Positions 1 to 8,083 of a stretch of DNA of 54,547 bases are shown in pieces. The translations under genes and the position numbers were made by a program. The notes below the pieces were generated by a model. It searched no databases, was not told the origin of the DNA, and saw only the letters and a list, made by a program, of their open reading frames with translations. Origin of the DNA: Planctomycetota bacterium (GTDB lineage Bacteria > Planctomycetota > UBA1135 > GCA-002748355). How positions within the stretch are numbered: position 1 is the first letter of the stretch; each line of letters starts with the position of its first letter. The stretch is from assembly GCA_020426005.1 (NCBI GenBank), contig JAGQQW010000009.1, positions 1 to 54,547 on the forward strand, given 5' to 3'.

Positions 1-577
1 TCAGCGGCACGAAAACCTTGACCGCGACTTCGATCGTCTTGGTCCCACGGCTCACGAGGAGGAAGTTGAGAACCCAGACGAAGAGCACCGCGTACACGGG
101 CGTCCAACTCGAAACGACGGAGAAGAACGTGCCGACCGGGTTCGGCAAGGTCCCACCCGAACCGCCCAGCCAGTCGATCTGCGTCGTCGACGACGCCGCA
201 AAGACCTCCCCGACCGGATGGCTCACAGCCTCGATCCCCATGCCGCAGACCCAGCCGAGGATCGTGATGTAGTACATCGTGATGAACCCGGCATTGAGGA
301 TCGCGAACCAGCCGAAGAACTCACCGAACGACCCACCGATCTCGCGCATCGCGAGTGGGAAGCTCTTCCGCGTCATCCCACCGAGGCCGAACTCCGCGAT
401 CATCACCGGCATGCCGACGAGCACGAGCGCGATCAGGTACGGCAGATAGAACGCGCCACCGCCGAACTTGTACGCATTGGCGGGGAAGAACACGATGTTC
501 CCGAGCCCGATCGCACTACCGGACGCGGCGAGGATGAAGCCGAAGCGCGACTTCCACTGCGATCGAGACGACGTCAT
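1..577 (-). CDS. Neurotransmitter:sodium symporter (SNF/NSS family), 3' end cut by window edge
   Basis: The reverse strand reads from an ATG at 577 into a protein still open at base 2, so only about 192 N-terminal residues are visible. It begins with a short basic stretch and then the first-helix signature AIGLGNIVFFP followed by GGGAF. This is the Na+/substrate-binding TM1 region of LeuT-type sodium:amino-acid symporters (family usually 450-600 aa). At least three further hydrophobic segments follow, including VLFVWVLNFLLVSRG. Canonical members have WRFP where this one has VFFP, a visible variation near the substrate site. The likely role is Na+-coupled uptake of an amino acid or related solute at the inner membrane; the substrate cannot be told. 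It lies 145 bp downstream of the transketolase gene on the same strand, with its own -10-like hexamer, so it is probably transcribed separately. Confidence 0.88.
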   Translation of the reverse strand, partial: MTSSRSQWKSRFGFILAASGSAIGLGNIVFFPANAYKFGGGAFYLPYLIALVLVGMPVMIAEFGLGGMTRKSFPLAMREIGGSFGEFFGWFAILNAGFITMYYITILGWVCGMGIEAVSHPVGEVFAASSTTQIDWLGGSGGTLPNPVGTFFSVVSSWTPVYAVLFVWVLNFLLVSRGTKTIEVAVKVFVPL

Positions 578-586
578 GAGCGGCGC

Positions 587-592
587 AGTCTA
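587..592 (-). promoter_or_regulatory. Putative -10 element (TAGACT) for the symporter gene
   Basis: On the minus strand TAGACT ends 9 nt before the ATG at 577, and no Shine-Dalgarno is visible in those 9 nt. The layout matches other genes in this window that look leaderless or nearly so. No convincing -35 is seen. The 578-722 gap also holds a 7-bp hairpin (612-629). Confidence 0.35.
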
Positions 593-722
593 CAAGCAGG
601 CATCCGAGAATCCGAGCCGCATGGCTCGGCGGGTCCGAACCCGCACCGCGAACTCCGCGCGAACCCGAGCATCGCCCTGGAACGACGATGCGCGGCACAC
701 CATCACCGACGCCGTCGACGGC

Positions 723-3026
723 TCAGCTGCTCTGCGAACCTCGCCGCACGAAGCGCAGAATCCCTTCCTTCAGATGCGCCGGATCGAGGTGAGATTCCTC
801 GACGACGTCATCGACGCTCCCACCCGTCCGCCAACGGTTGTCGAAGTCGGGCGTCATTGCGTATTCCTCGAGACGACGATCGAGGATCCAATCCCGCACC
901 ACGCGTCGCCCCTGGTTGGCGCAGATCATCGAATCGAGCCACTCGTCCTCTGGCAGCACCGCGTCGCGATACTCCTGCGACTGGCGCGCGAAGAGCTCGG
1001 AGCTGACACAGCAGACGATCTTGACGTTGGGGCCATCCGACGCGAACCACGGCAACATCCCGACGATGTTCGCGACGACACTCGTCCCTTGGCACAGCAC
1101 GACACCCTCGTGCGGGCGATCGTCGAACGCGCGCAACACGTACGCACCCTTGGCGGCATCGAGGTGACTCGCCATTCCGAGCGCCTTCCGGTCGGGAATC
1201 TGCACCGGCGGTCGCGTGAGGTGCAGCGCGATGATCGGCACGTCGGTCGCGAATGCCGCCGCGAGCGCCGGCGCGACTTCGTTGTGCTCCCACGGATGCA
1301 AGTTGATCACGTGCCCGTCCGGGAAGAGCTGCGTCACCCCCGGAGACAAGATGCCGAAGTGCGTGCGCGCGTCCTCGGCCGTCTCGGGTCCCGAGTGCCC
1401 GGCGACCCAGAGGATGCGCCCCGTCTTCAGGTCACAGTCCTGCGCGAGTTGGCTGAAGAGCCGCATCATCCCGTACTTGAGGTACGAGAAGCTCCCGTAC
1501 GTCGCACAAGCACCGATGAAGCCCGCGAACTTGTGCTCCCCGTCCTCCGCGAAGTTGACCGTGCCGAGCCCCGCGCAGATACCCGCATTGGTGAACTCGG
1601 TGATCTGCTGCGGCAACAATGCGCCGGTCGGGTTCTCGTCTCGTTGATACCAACCGGTGCCGCCGTGTCCTTCGAACGGCTTCATGAATCCCGCGATGTT
1701 CGTCGACTCCGCGAGATCCGCCGCCATCGCGATCACGATCGGACGGCCGTACTTCTCGAGTGCGTAGCTGTTCCACCACGCGCCGAACTTCTCGAAGCCG
1801 GCACGGTTCGGAAGGTTGGCGCCCGGCTCCGCGAACAACGCAGCGGGCAACGACGAAACGTCGGTAAACGAAGGATCGTCGCGCAACAGGTCGACCTTCG
1901 GATCGACGCGCTCCTGAGCCGTCGCCGTCGGAACACGATCGCCGATCTCGACGAGCCGATCCGTCAACCACTCGACGAATGCACGATCTTCGGCCATCGC
2001 GCGCACGACAGTTTGGATGTGCGACAACGATTGCGCCGATGCGTGCTCGGGCCCCGGGTCTCCCTGCCCCTGACCCTCGAAGCTCACGCCGTACTTCGCG
2101 ATGAACTCCTCGCGACACTTCCAGAAGTTCTCGTGGTTGCGCTTGTGCGCGGCGCCGTGCGACTTGTAACCCGTGACGACGTAGCCACGCCCCTTCTCGG
2201 TCTTGAACCACGCACAGCGCGGTGCGCGCGCGGGATTGTCGCCAAACGCCGTGTCGCGCAGCGTGCGCGCGACTTCGGTCATGTCACTTCCGCGTTCGGT
2301 ACCAACCACGCGGAATCCGTACGGCTCGAACCAATCGCGAGGCGTCCCATGGACGACGCTGCTGTGCACGTTCGGGTCGATGCCGTTGTCGTTCCAATCG
2401 ATCAGATAGACGAGGTTGGACAGCCCGAGTCCATACGCGCTGTTCTTCGATTCGTGATGCGCACCCGCGCTGTGCCCGCCTTCGCCCTCGACGGCGAAGA
2501 CTTGCACGTCATCGTGCCCCGCGGCCTTCAGCGCGAGAGCTTGTCCGACTGCGGCCGGCGCGCCGTGGCCCGATGGACCGGTGTTGAACTTGACGAAGAG
2601 CGACTTGCCTTCGAACTCCGCATGTCCCTGCAACCCACCGCGCCGACGCAGCGTCAACAAGTCGATCGGCATCAGGGTGCGATGCTCGCCACCGAGCACT
2701 CGGAACCGCTCGTCGCCCGTCCATTCGAACCGGAGCGCCATCGCTTGGTTCACCACCGCAAGCGCCGCATAGACGACCGGAATCGTATGCCCCGCCACGA
2801 GCACGAAACGATCGGCGAGCGGCTTGGTCGGATCGCGCACGTCCCACCGCATCGCGCCGCCCGCCATCAGCGCGGCGATCATGTGCGCTTTCGACCGAGA
2901 ACCGCCGGGATGCCCCGATTGCCGGTGGTTCAGCATGATGTCGATGAACTGATCGATGAACAGCCGAACCGTGTCGAGCCGCTCGTTCTCGAGCGCATCC
3001 GCTCGCGCGCCGTTGCTCTCTGTCAT
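723..3026 (-). CDS. Transketolase-family thiamine-diphosphate enzyme
   Basis: This 767-aa protein starts at ATG 3026. The order of elements is that of transketolase: an N-terminal ThDP-binding module with SGHPGGS, GPSGHGAPAAVGQALALKAA and GEGGHSAGAHHESKN...LVYLIDWNDNGID, then a central pyrimidine-binding module with AADLAEST, then HSGPETAEDARTHFGIL and a C-terminal domain. Transketolases move two-carbon ketol units in the pentose-phosphate and Calvin pathways in the cytosol. It is about 100 residues longer than the usual ~660 aa. The metal/ThDP motif that is normally GDG reads GEG, and the central domain differs from textbook TktA (ADLAESTN instead of DLAGSN-type), so it belongs to a divergent subgroup and its exact substrate is uncertain. 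No pentose-phosphate partner gene is adjacent. RbfA-like and phosphatase genes lie upstream on the same strand. Confidence 0.8.
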   Translation of the reverse strand: MTESNGARADALENERLDTVRLFIDQFIDIMLNHRQSGHPGGSRSKAHMIAALMAGGAMRWDVRDPTKPLADRFVLVAGHTIPVVYAALAVVNQAMALRFEWTGDERFRVLGGEHRTLMPIDLLTLRRRGGLQGHAEFEGKSLFVKFNTGPSGHGAPAAVGQALALKAAGHDDVQVFAVEGEGGHSAGAHHESKNSAYGLGLSNLVYLIDWNDNGIDPNVHSSVVHGTPRDWFEPYGFRVVGTERGSDMTEVARTLRDTAFGDNPARAPRCAWFKTEKGRGYVVTGYKSHGAAHKRNHENFWKCREEFIAKYGVSFEGQGQGDPGPEHASAQSLSHIQTVVRAMAEDRAFVEWLTDRLVEIGDRVPTATAQERVDPKVDLLRDDPSFTDVSSLPAALFAEPGANLPNRAGFEKFGAWWNSYALEKYGRPIVIAMAADLAESTNIAGFMKPFEGHGGTGWYQRDENPTGALLPQQITEFTNAGICAGLGTVNFAEDGEHKFAGFIGACATYGSFSYLKYGMMRLFSQLAQDCDLKTGRILWVAGHSGPETAEDARTHFGILSPGVTQLFPDGHVINLHPWEHNEVAPALAAAFATDVPIIALHLTRPPVQIPDRKALGMASHLDAAKGAYVLRAFDDRPHEGVVLCQGTSVVANIVGMLPWFASDGPNVKIVCCVSSELFARQSQEYRDAVLPEDEWLDSMICANQGRRVVRDWILDRRLEEYAMTPDFDNRWRTGGSVDDVVEESHLDPAHLKEGILRFVRRGSQSS

Positions 3027-3100
3027 GCCGCGGAGATTGCCACAACGCGCCGCCGCGAGCCAGAAGCTCGGCCGGATTCATTCGCCGCAGCGGCTGGTGA

Positions 3101-3460
<360 letters not shown>

Positions 3461-3505
3461 CGCTTCGACCTGATTCGGCACCCGTCCACGACGGTGAACG
3501 CTGTG

Positions 3506-4165
3506 TCAGGGTTGGAACGTACGCCCACCCCACGGACCACGCCGTAGGGTCGGTTGGTTGACGGCCTGGACGATCCACACTCCATCCTCGTAGTGGTCGA
3601 GCGTCGTGATTCCGCCATAGCTCGTCATGAGGCGCAGACTGCCACGGCCCGGCATCCCGAGCAAGCGTGCAACCGAGGATCGCATGACCTGAGCATGGCA
3701 CACGATCAGGGCTTCCTCGCCCGCGTGCGCTTCGGCGAGTTCTTCGAGTGCAGGCACGACACGATCCGCGAGCTCCACGTGCGTCTCGGCGCCACCCGCA
3801 GCGTAGGCATCGGGATCGTCGAGGTAGCTCGAAATCGCGCCGGGATGCGTCGCCTCGAGCTCTTCGTAGGTGAGCCCGTTCCAGTGCCCACGATGGATTT
3901 CCTTGAAGCGCGGGTCCACGACGACATCGAGCCCGTGCGGCTCCGCGATCAACCGCGCACCGTCGAGCGCCCGTCGCAACGGGCTCGAGTAGATCGCGGC
4001 GAACGGATAGTCCGCCAAGTCTTCGGCCAGGGCTTCGAAGCGCACGAGCCCTTCGGGCGCGAGCGCGACGTCGAGGTCTCCGTAGATACGTCCGCGATGG
4101 TCGGGATCGACTTCCCCATGACGGCACATGTGGAGACGCGTCTTGAGTTTCGCGTGTCGGCTCAT
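3506..4165 (-). CDS. Histidine phosphatase family protein (phosphoglycerate mutase/CobC-like)
   Basis: A 219-aa protein from ATG 4165, preceded by AGGTG at good spacing; a GTG three codons upstream is possible. The phosphohistidine motif is CRHGEVD near residue 14. It is followed by IYSSPLRRALDGA (substrate Arg), FKEIHRGHWNG (proton-donor Glu) and LIVCHAQVMRSSVARLLG (second catalytic His). These are the ordered hallmarks of the branch-1 histidine phosphatases (~200-220 aa), which remove phosphate from small metabolites such as 2,3-BPG, alpha-ribazole phosphate or sugar phosphates. The substrate cannot be inferred. The start lies 22 bp downstream of the glycosyltransferase stop, so the two are probably cotranscribed. 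Cytosolic; no signal peptide. Confidence 0.85.
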   Translation of the reverse strand: MSRHAKLKTRLHMCRHGEVDPDHRGRIYGDLDVALAPEGLVRFEALAEDLADYPFAAIYSSPLRRALDGARLIAEPHGLDVVVDPRFKEIHRGHWNGLTYEELEATHPGAISSYLDDPDAYAAGGAETHVELADRVVPALEELAEAHAGEEALIVCHAQVMRSSVARLLGMPGRGSLRLMTSYGGITTLDHYEDGVWIVQAVNQPTLRRGPWGGRTFQP

Positions 4166-4187
4166 CTCACACACCTACGGTCGCGCG

Positions 4188-5861
4188 TCAGGAACGCTTG
4201 CCTCGGTCCCGCGACGAATCGTCCGCCGACTGCTTGGCTCCCGTGTCGGCATCGCTCTCGAGAGCTGCTTCCGCCGCCGGATCGTAGCACCAGACCTGCA
4301 CCGTCATGTCGCGCGGACCGAGCCAGTTGGGGAGACTCAACGCCTGACGGCAGTGCTTGCGGATCCAGACCTCCCACTTCTTTTGGCGATCCGCCTCCGC
4401 GAGCGTCGGCGGCGTCGTGATGAGCCAGAGGCGTCGACCGGCCTTCTTGGCTGCGTCCCGCAACTCGGGAAGCTTCTGAATCGTCCAATCCGCGATCAGG
4501 CCGATCGTCTTCCGGTTTTCCCCATCGAGGTTCGGGACTTCCTGCAGCGGGCTCACAGGATTCAGGTACCACTCCATGCTCGGCTCGTTCGTCGCCGCGA
4601 ACATGTCGTCGGGACTCGATTTCTCCTGGATGTAGTTCGCAGCGATTCGCCACTTCGGACGATCGCCATGGCGGTAGTGGTAGTAGAGGTGATCCTGAGC
4701 GACCGGATCGAGCAGCAAGAACCCGAAGACGACCGCACGGACCGCGAACGTTCGCCCCCGATCGAACTCGACTCGCGAGACGATCTCGAAGGCTGCGAAC
4801 GCGGCGAGCACGCACCAGAACGGCAGGGTGAAGAACAGGTATTGCGCCGATGCCCGCGCCATGAGTGAGGCAGCGGCGATCCCGAGGCTCGGCACCGCGA
4901 TCATCGAGACGAGGAAGAGCGCGAGGCGCCGACTGCGTTGCCACAGCAGATAGCCGCCGCCGACTCCCGCGACGATCACGGGGACTCGCAGGAACCACAC
5001 CGAGGTGTTGATCAGATGGAAGAGCGTCTCGTCCTCGGGTTTCGTCGAACGGAACTGCGTCCACGCTTCCACGACCGACGTGAGGAGGACGAGCCCCCCG
5101 ACGATCAACGGCAACGCGAACGTCAGAATGGCGCGCGAGTCGAGCCGTTCGGGCCACTCGAAGGGCCCGAATCGCATCGCGACGAGGAACGCGACGAACC
5201 CCACGACGACGAGCGCGGCACTCGGATGCGTGAGTCCGGCGAGCCCGGCGAAGAGAAGTGAGCCGAGGAGCCACCGACGACGACCGCTCTCGACGCCCGC
5301 GAAGAAGCACGCGGCCGCGAGTAGCACGAAGAACAGTTCGACCGAGTAGAAGCGAACCGACTGCGACCAGAACAGATGCCACGGCGACACCGCGAGGATG
5401 AGCGCCGCGAGCAGCGCCGGCCCGGCGCCGACGACGCGCCGAGCGACGGTCGCGAGCAACGGCACGCTACAGATACCGAAGAACGCGAAGGGTAAGCGAT
5501 ACGAACCTTCGCTCGCGGACGGCAGGAATGGCTCGAGCCACCGCAGGATGTAGAAGCCGACCGGATAGCGTGCGGTCCCTGAATCGCGCCAGAACTCTTC
5601 ACTGGTCTTCAGAACGGCATCCCGAAGCGTGTGGACCTCGTCGATCCAGAGGCTCCACTCACCAATGTGGTACAGGCGCAAGACGCCCGCGAGCACCGTG
5701 ACCGCGACGAGGATCGCGAGATGCTCGAAACTCCACGGTTCGGCAGCGAAGACGAGCTTCGGCTCGCGTCTCCCCTTCCCATCCCGCCGGACTTTCTGCT
5801 TCTTGCCCTGCTTCTGCTCGATCTCGTCGAGCAGACTTTCGATGTCGACCTGATTGGTCAT
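4188..5861 (-). CDS. Multi-spanning GT39/ArnT-type glycosyltransferase (PMT_2-like)
   Basis: A protein of 557 aa with a ~45-residue basic cytosolic N-terminus (an acidic helix, then KQGKKQKVRRDGKGRRE). About ten hydrophobic segments follow, and then a soluble C-terminal part. The first loop carries SLWIDEVHT after RLYHIGEW, matching the catalytic acidic loop (DE) of GT-C enzymes of the dolichyl-phosphate-mannose transferase/ArnT superfamily. HPSAALVVVGF and SQSVRFYSVELF are also family-like. Such enzymes move a sugar from a polyprenyl-phosphate carrier to a protein or glycolipid on the periplasmic side. Acceptor and sugar are unknown. The C-terminal tail contains YIQEKSSPDDMFAATNEPS and resembles the soluble domain of related planctomycete proteins. 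ATG 5861 has a -10-like TATACT 8 nt upstream and no Shine-Dalgarno. Confidence 0.8.
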   Translation of the reverse strand: MTNQVDIESLLDEIEQKQGKKQKVRRDGKGRREPKLVFAAEPWSFEHLAILVAVTVLAGVLRLYHIGEWSLWIDEVHTLRDAVLKTSEEFWRDSGTARYPVGFYILRWLEPFLPSASEGSYRLPFAFFGICSVPLLATVARRVVGAGPALLAALILAVSPWHLFWSQSVRFYSVELFFVLLAAACFFAGVESGRRRWLLGSLLFAGLAGLTHPSAALVVVGFVAFLVAMRFGPFEWPERLDSRAILTFALPLIVGGLVLLTSVVEAWTQFRSTKPEDETLFHLINTSVWFLRVPVIVAGVGGGYLLWQRSRRLALFLVSMIAVPSLGIAAASLMARASAQYLFFTLPFWCVLAAFAAFEIVSRVEFDRGRTFAVRAVVFGFLLLDPVAQDHLYYHYRHGDRPKWRIAANYIQEKSSPDDMFAATNEPSMEWYLNPVSPLQEVPNLDGENRKTIGLIADWTIQKLPELRDAAKKAGRRLWLITTPPTLAEADRQKKWEVWIRKHCRQALSLPNWLGPRDMTVQVWCYDPAAEAALESDADTGAKQSADDSSRDRGKRS

Positions 5862-5869
5862 TGCGGAGA

Positions 5870-5875
5870 AGTATA
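5870..5875 (-). promoter_or_regulatory. Extended -10 (TGCTATACT) for the GT39 gene, leaderless geometry
   Basis: The minus strand reads TGCTATACT followed by 8 nt and the ATG at 5861. TATACT is a near-consensus -10 with an extended TGn. The expected +1 falls at or within a base or two of the start codon. No ribosome binding site fits in the gap. Confidence 0.5.
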
Positions 5876-5890
5876 GCAGCGGGTTGCGGC

Positions 5891-6730
5891 CTACCGCGAC
5901 GCGACTTCTGGACCACTCCGGGGCTCACGGTCGAGCACGAGCGGGAACCACGGCTCGACGAGGAGCGACCCCGCCGTGAGGATCGGGAGCCCACGCAGCA
6001 TCGATTCGTCGCGCGCGGCCCGCACACCATCGGCGAAATAGTTGAGGACGAGCGCGCGACGCGGACGGTCCGAGCGGTTGGCGTACGAACCGTGCAGGGT
6101 TCGGCCGTGGTGAAGGACTGCTTGTCCGCGCTTCAACGTCATCGCTCGCGGATGGAACGCACGAAGGCACTCGGGCGACAGGTGTTCGAGCACCGCATCC
6201 ATCGGACCGTCGAAGGCGGTGCGCTCCAGCAACGGCCAGCGATGCGATCCGGGGACGTAGTGCAGGCACCCGTTGTCTTCGTCCGCGTCGTCCAGCGCGA
6301 TGTGGACCGTGACGTGCGCTTCGGGTGTCGTCCGTTGCCAATACGAATAGTCCTGATGCCACGGCACGAGTCCGGGATGGCGTGGCGGCTTCGTGAAGAT
6401 CTGGTCGTGCCAGAAGCGCAGCCGTCGCACGCCGAGGCACTGCGCGGCGGGGACCGTGACCCGTGGCTCGAAGACCACCGATCGCAGGAGATCGTCGACG
6501 AGCCATCCGCCCAGGCAATGGAACACGACCTCGTCCGGGCGAGCGAGCGAGCCAGCCTCGACTTCATAGAGACGCGCTTCGAGTTCCGGGGCCCGCGCTC
6601 GCAGGAGGTCCGCACAGTCGGCGAGGCGGGAGGCGAAGTCTTCGGAGTAGACTTCGATCGGACCGACGAATCCGTCGCGCGCGAAGATCTCGGGGTATTC
6701 GGGATCGAGTTCGTAACGGCTGCCGCCCAT
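5891..6730 (-). CDS. Phytanoyl-CoA dioxygenase (PhyH) family Fe(II)/2-oxoglutarate oxygenase
   Basis: A protein of 279 aa from ATG 6730. The double-stranded beta-helix iron site is visible: HQDYSYW supplies His and Asp of HxD, and LHHGRTLHGSYANRSDRPRRALVLNYF supplies the distal His and the 2-oxoglutarate-binding Arg. VTVHIALDDADEDNGCLHYVPGSH between them is the standard PhyH core. These enzymes hydroxylate small molecules or lipids; the substrate is unknown. The ATG has no Shine-Dalgarno. An in-frame GTG at 6790 lies exactly 7 nt after a minus-strand TATTGT, so a leaderless start there (adding 20 Pro-rich residues) is a real alternative. The gene diverges from the htrA-like gene and is separated by 29 bp from the start of the GT39 gene downstream. 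Confidence 0.85.
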   Translation of the reverse strand: MGGSRYELDPEYPEIFARDGFVGPIEVYSEDFASRLADCADLLRARAPELEARLYEVEAGSLARPDEVVFHCLGGWLVDDLLRSVVFEPRVTVPAAQCLGVRRLRFWHDQIFTKPPRHPGLVPWHQDYSYWQRTTPEAHVTVHIALDDADEDNGCLHYVPGSHRWPLLERTAFDGPMDAVLEHLSPECLRAFHPRAMTLKRGQAVLHHGRTLHGSYANRSDRPRRALVLNYFADGVRAARDESMLRGLPILTAGSLLVEPWFPLVLDREPRSGPEVASR

Positions 6731-6796
6731 GATCGCGGGGGGCAGGGGATTCGGTGCGGTCAGCGGACCTTGTTCCGGGCCTGAGCTCACGCCCCC

Positions 6797-6803
6797 TACA
6801 ATA
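6797..6803. promoter_or_regulatory. Overlapping divergent -10 elements (TACAAT / TATTGT)
   Basis: The 7 bp read TACAAT (6797-6802) on the plus strand toward the protease gene and TATTGT (6803-6798) on the minus strand toward the dioxygenase gene. Both are good -10 hexamers and they share five positions, so a single AT-rich site could melt for transcription in either direction. The minus-strand copy is 7 nt from an in-frame GTG. Confidence 0.4.
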
Positions 6804-6842
6804 CGAGGGCAATACGAGGCCACTACGAGGGCAATCCGAGGG
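6799..6842 (+). repeat. Four tandem 11-bp repeats (consensus CAATACGAGGG)
   Basis: Four consecutive 11-mers read CAATACGAGGG, CAATACGAGGC, CACTACGAGGG and CAATCCGAGGG, followed by a degenerate fifth (ATTCCGAAG). The array fills most of the space between the divergent -10 site and the protease ATG at 6857, so it would form the 5' leader of that mRNA. The 11-bp period equals about one helical turn. This suggests in-phase operator sites, but replication slippage could also explain it. Confidence 0.8.
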
Positions 6843-6856
6843 ATTCCGAAGTACCG

Positions 6857-8083
6857 ATGACTCAGCCTCCACCAACGCTCGCCACGTCCTCGGGCCCGCG
6901 CGGGCTCGATGCATGGCGATGGCCGATCCTCGCCGCACTGATCCTGGGCGTGGTCGTCGTCTGGCGCTTCGGGGGCGGCCGTGGGACCACGCCGCTGCAT
7001 GACGAAGCGGCACAACCGCTCCCGGTCGTCGAGCGAGAAGACCTCGACGGGCTGGAAAAACGCACGATCGCACTCTTCGAGAACGCCCGGGATTCGGTTG
7101 TCGCGATCACGGTCTTCCAGGAGAGGACGTCCCTCTCCCCCACGATGGGCGTGGCCTCGGGCTCGGGCTTCTTCTGGGACGACCAGGGCAACATCGTGAC
7201 CAACTGGCACGTCATCCGCCCCGTCCTCGAGCCCGACGCCAAGGGGCCGCAAATCCAAATCAGGCAAGGAGGCGAGATCTGGGTGACACGCGCGGACCGG
7301 AGTTCGGTCGCGGCGCGCGTCGTCGGTGTGCAGCCCGCCAACGATCTCGCGGTCCTCAAGGCCGACTTCGAATCCGGCCCGATGTCGCCGCTACCGATCG
7401 GGACCGCCGTCGACCTGCAGGTCGGCCAGAGCGCCTACGTGATCGGGAACCCTTACGGCTATGACTACACGCTGACGACCGGGGTGATCTCGGCGCTCGG
7501 ACGTCAAGTCCGCTCGGCAACGGGACAGACCATCGACGGAGTGATCCAGACCGATGCGGCGATCAACCCCGGCAACTCGGGGGGGCCGCTCCTCGACAGC
7601 GCTGGGCGCCTGATCGGGATCACGACCTCGATCCACAGCCCTTCGGGATCCTCGATCGGGCTCGGCTTCGCGATCCCCGTCGACCTCGTCAACACGGTCG
7701 TTCCCTACCTGATTCGCGGTGGTGCGCGTGCAGGCCTCGGCGTCGACATCGCCGACCCGTGGTTCGGCAGGCGCCTCGGGATCGTGGGCGTCCCGATCAT
7801 TCGCGTGCACGAGGGGACTTCGGCGGCGCTGGCTGGCCTGCGGCCGATCAACGCAGAGGAGTACGACGCCGGAGTGTTGCGGAACGACTTGGCCCGACAA
7901 GTGCGCTCGATCGGTGATGTGATCATCGGCATCGACGGCGTCGCGATCCGCAACCGGGTCGACCTCGGCAACTCTCTGCGCGGACGGCCGATCGGCACGA
8001 AGATCCAGCTCACGATCGCTCGCGACGGCAAGCGGGTCGATATTCCGATCGAACTCTGCGCACTCGACCCGAGCGGCGCTTGA
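6857..8083 (+). CDS. Membrane-anchored HtrA/DegP-like serine protease (S1C) with PDZ domain
   Basis: A protein of 408 aa with an N-terminal anchor at about residues 23-36 (PILAALILGVVVVW) and then a trypsin-like domain. The catalytic triad is readable: His118 in TNWHVI, Asp163 in NDLAVLK and Ser241 in NPGNSGGPL. GLGFAIPVDLV closes the protease domain. One C-terminal PDZ-like region follows, with SIGDVIIGIDGVAIRNRVDL and IGTKIQLTIARDGKR, as in DegS and single-PDZ HtrA proteins. The likely role is periplasmic degradation or signalling on misfolded envelope proteins. The stop overlaps the next gene by 4 nt (TTGA), which couples it to the two YfhO-type genes. The 11-bp repeat array sits in its leader. 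Confidence 0.93.
   Translation: MTQPPPTLATSSGPRGLDAWRWPILAALILGVVVVWRFGGGRGTTPLHDEAAQPLPVVEREDLDGLEKRTIALFENARDSVVAITVFQERTSLSPTMGVASGSGFFWDDQGNIVTNWHVIRPVLEPDAKGPQIQIRQGGEIWVTRADRSSVAARVVGVQPANDLAVLKADFESGPMSPLPIGTAVDLQVGQSAYVIGNPYGYDYTLTTGVISALGRQVRSATGQTIDGVIQTDAAINPGNSGGPLLDSAGRLIGITTSIHSPSGSSIGLGFAIPVDLVNTVVPYLIRGGARAGLGVDIADPWFGRRLGIVGVPIIRVHEGTSAALAGLRPINAEEYDAGVLRNDLARQVRSIGDVIIGIDGVAIRNRVDLGNSLRGRPIGTKIQLTIARDGKRVDIPIELCALDPSGA

Noticed and set aside
612..645. Two small hairpins between the transketolase and symporter genes as a terminator
   Set aside because: The stems are only 6-7 bp and no T-run follows on the minus strand.
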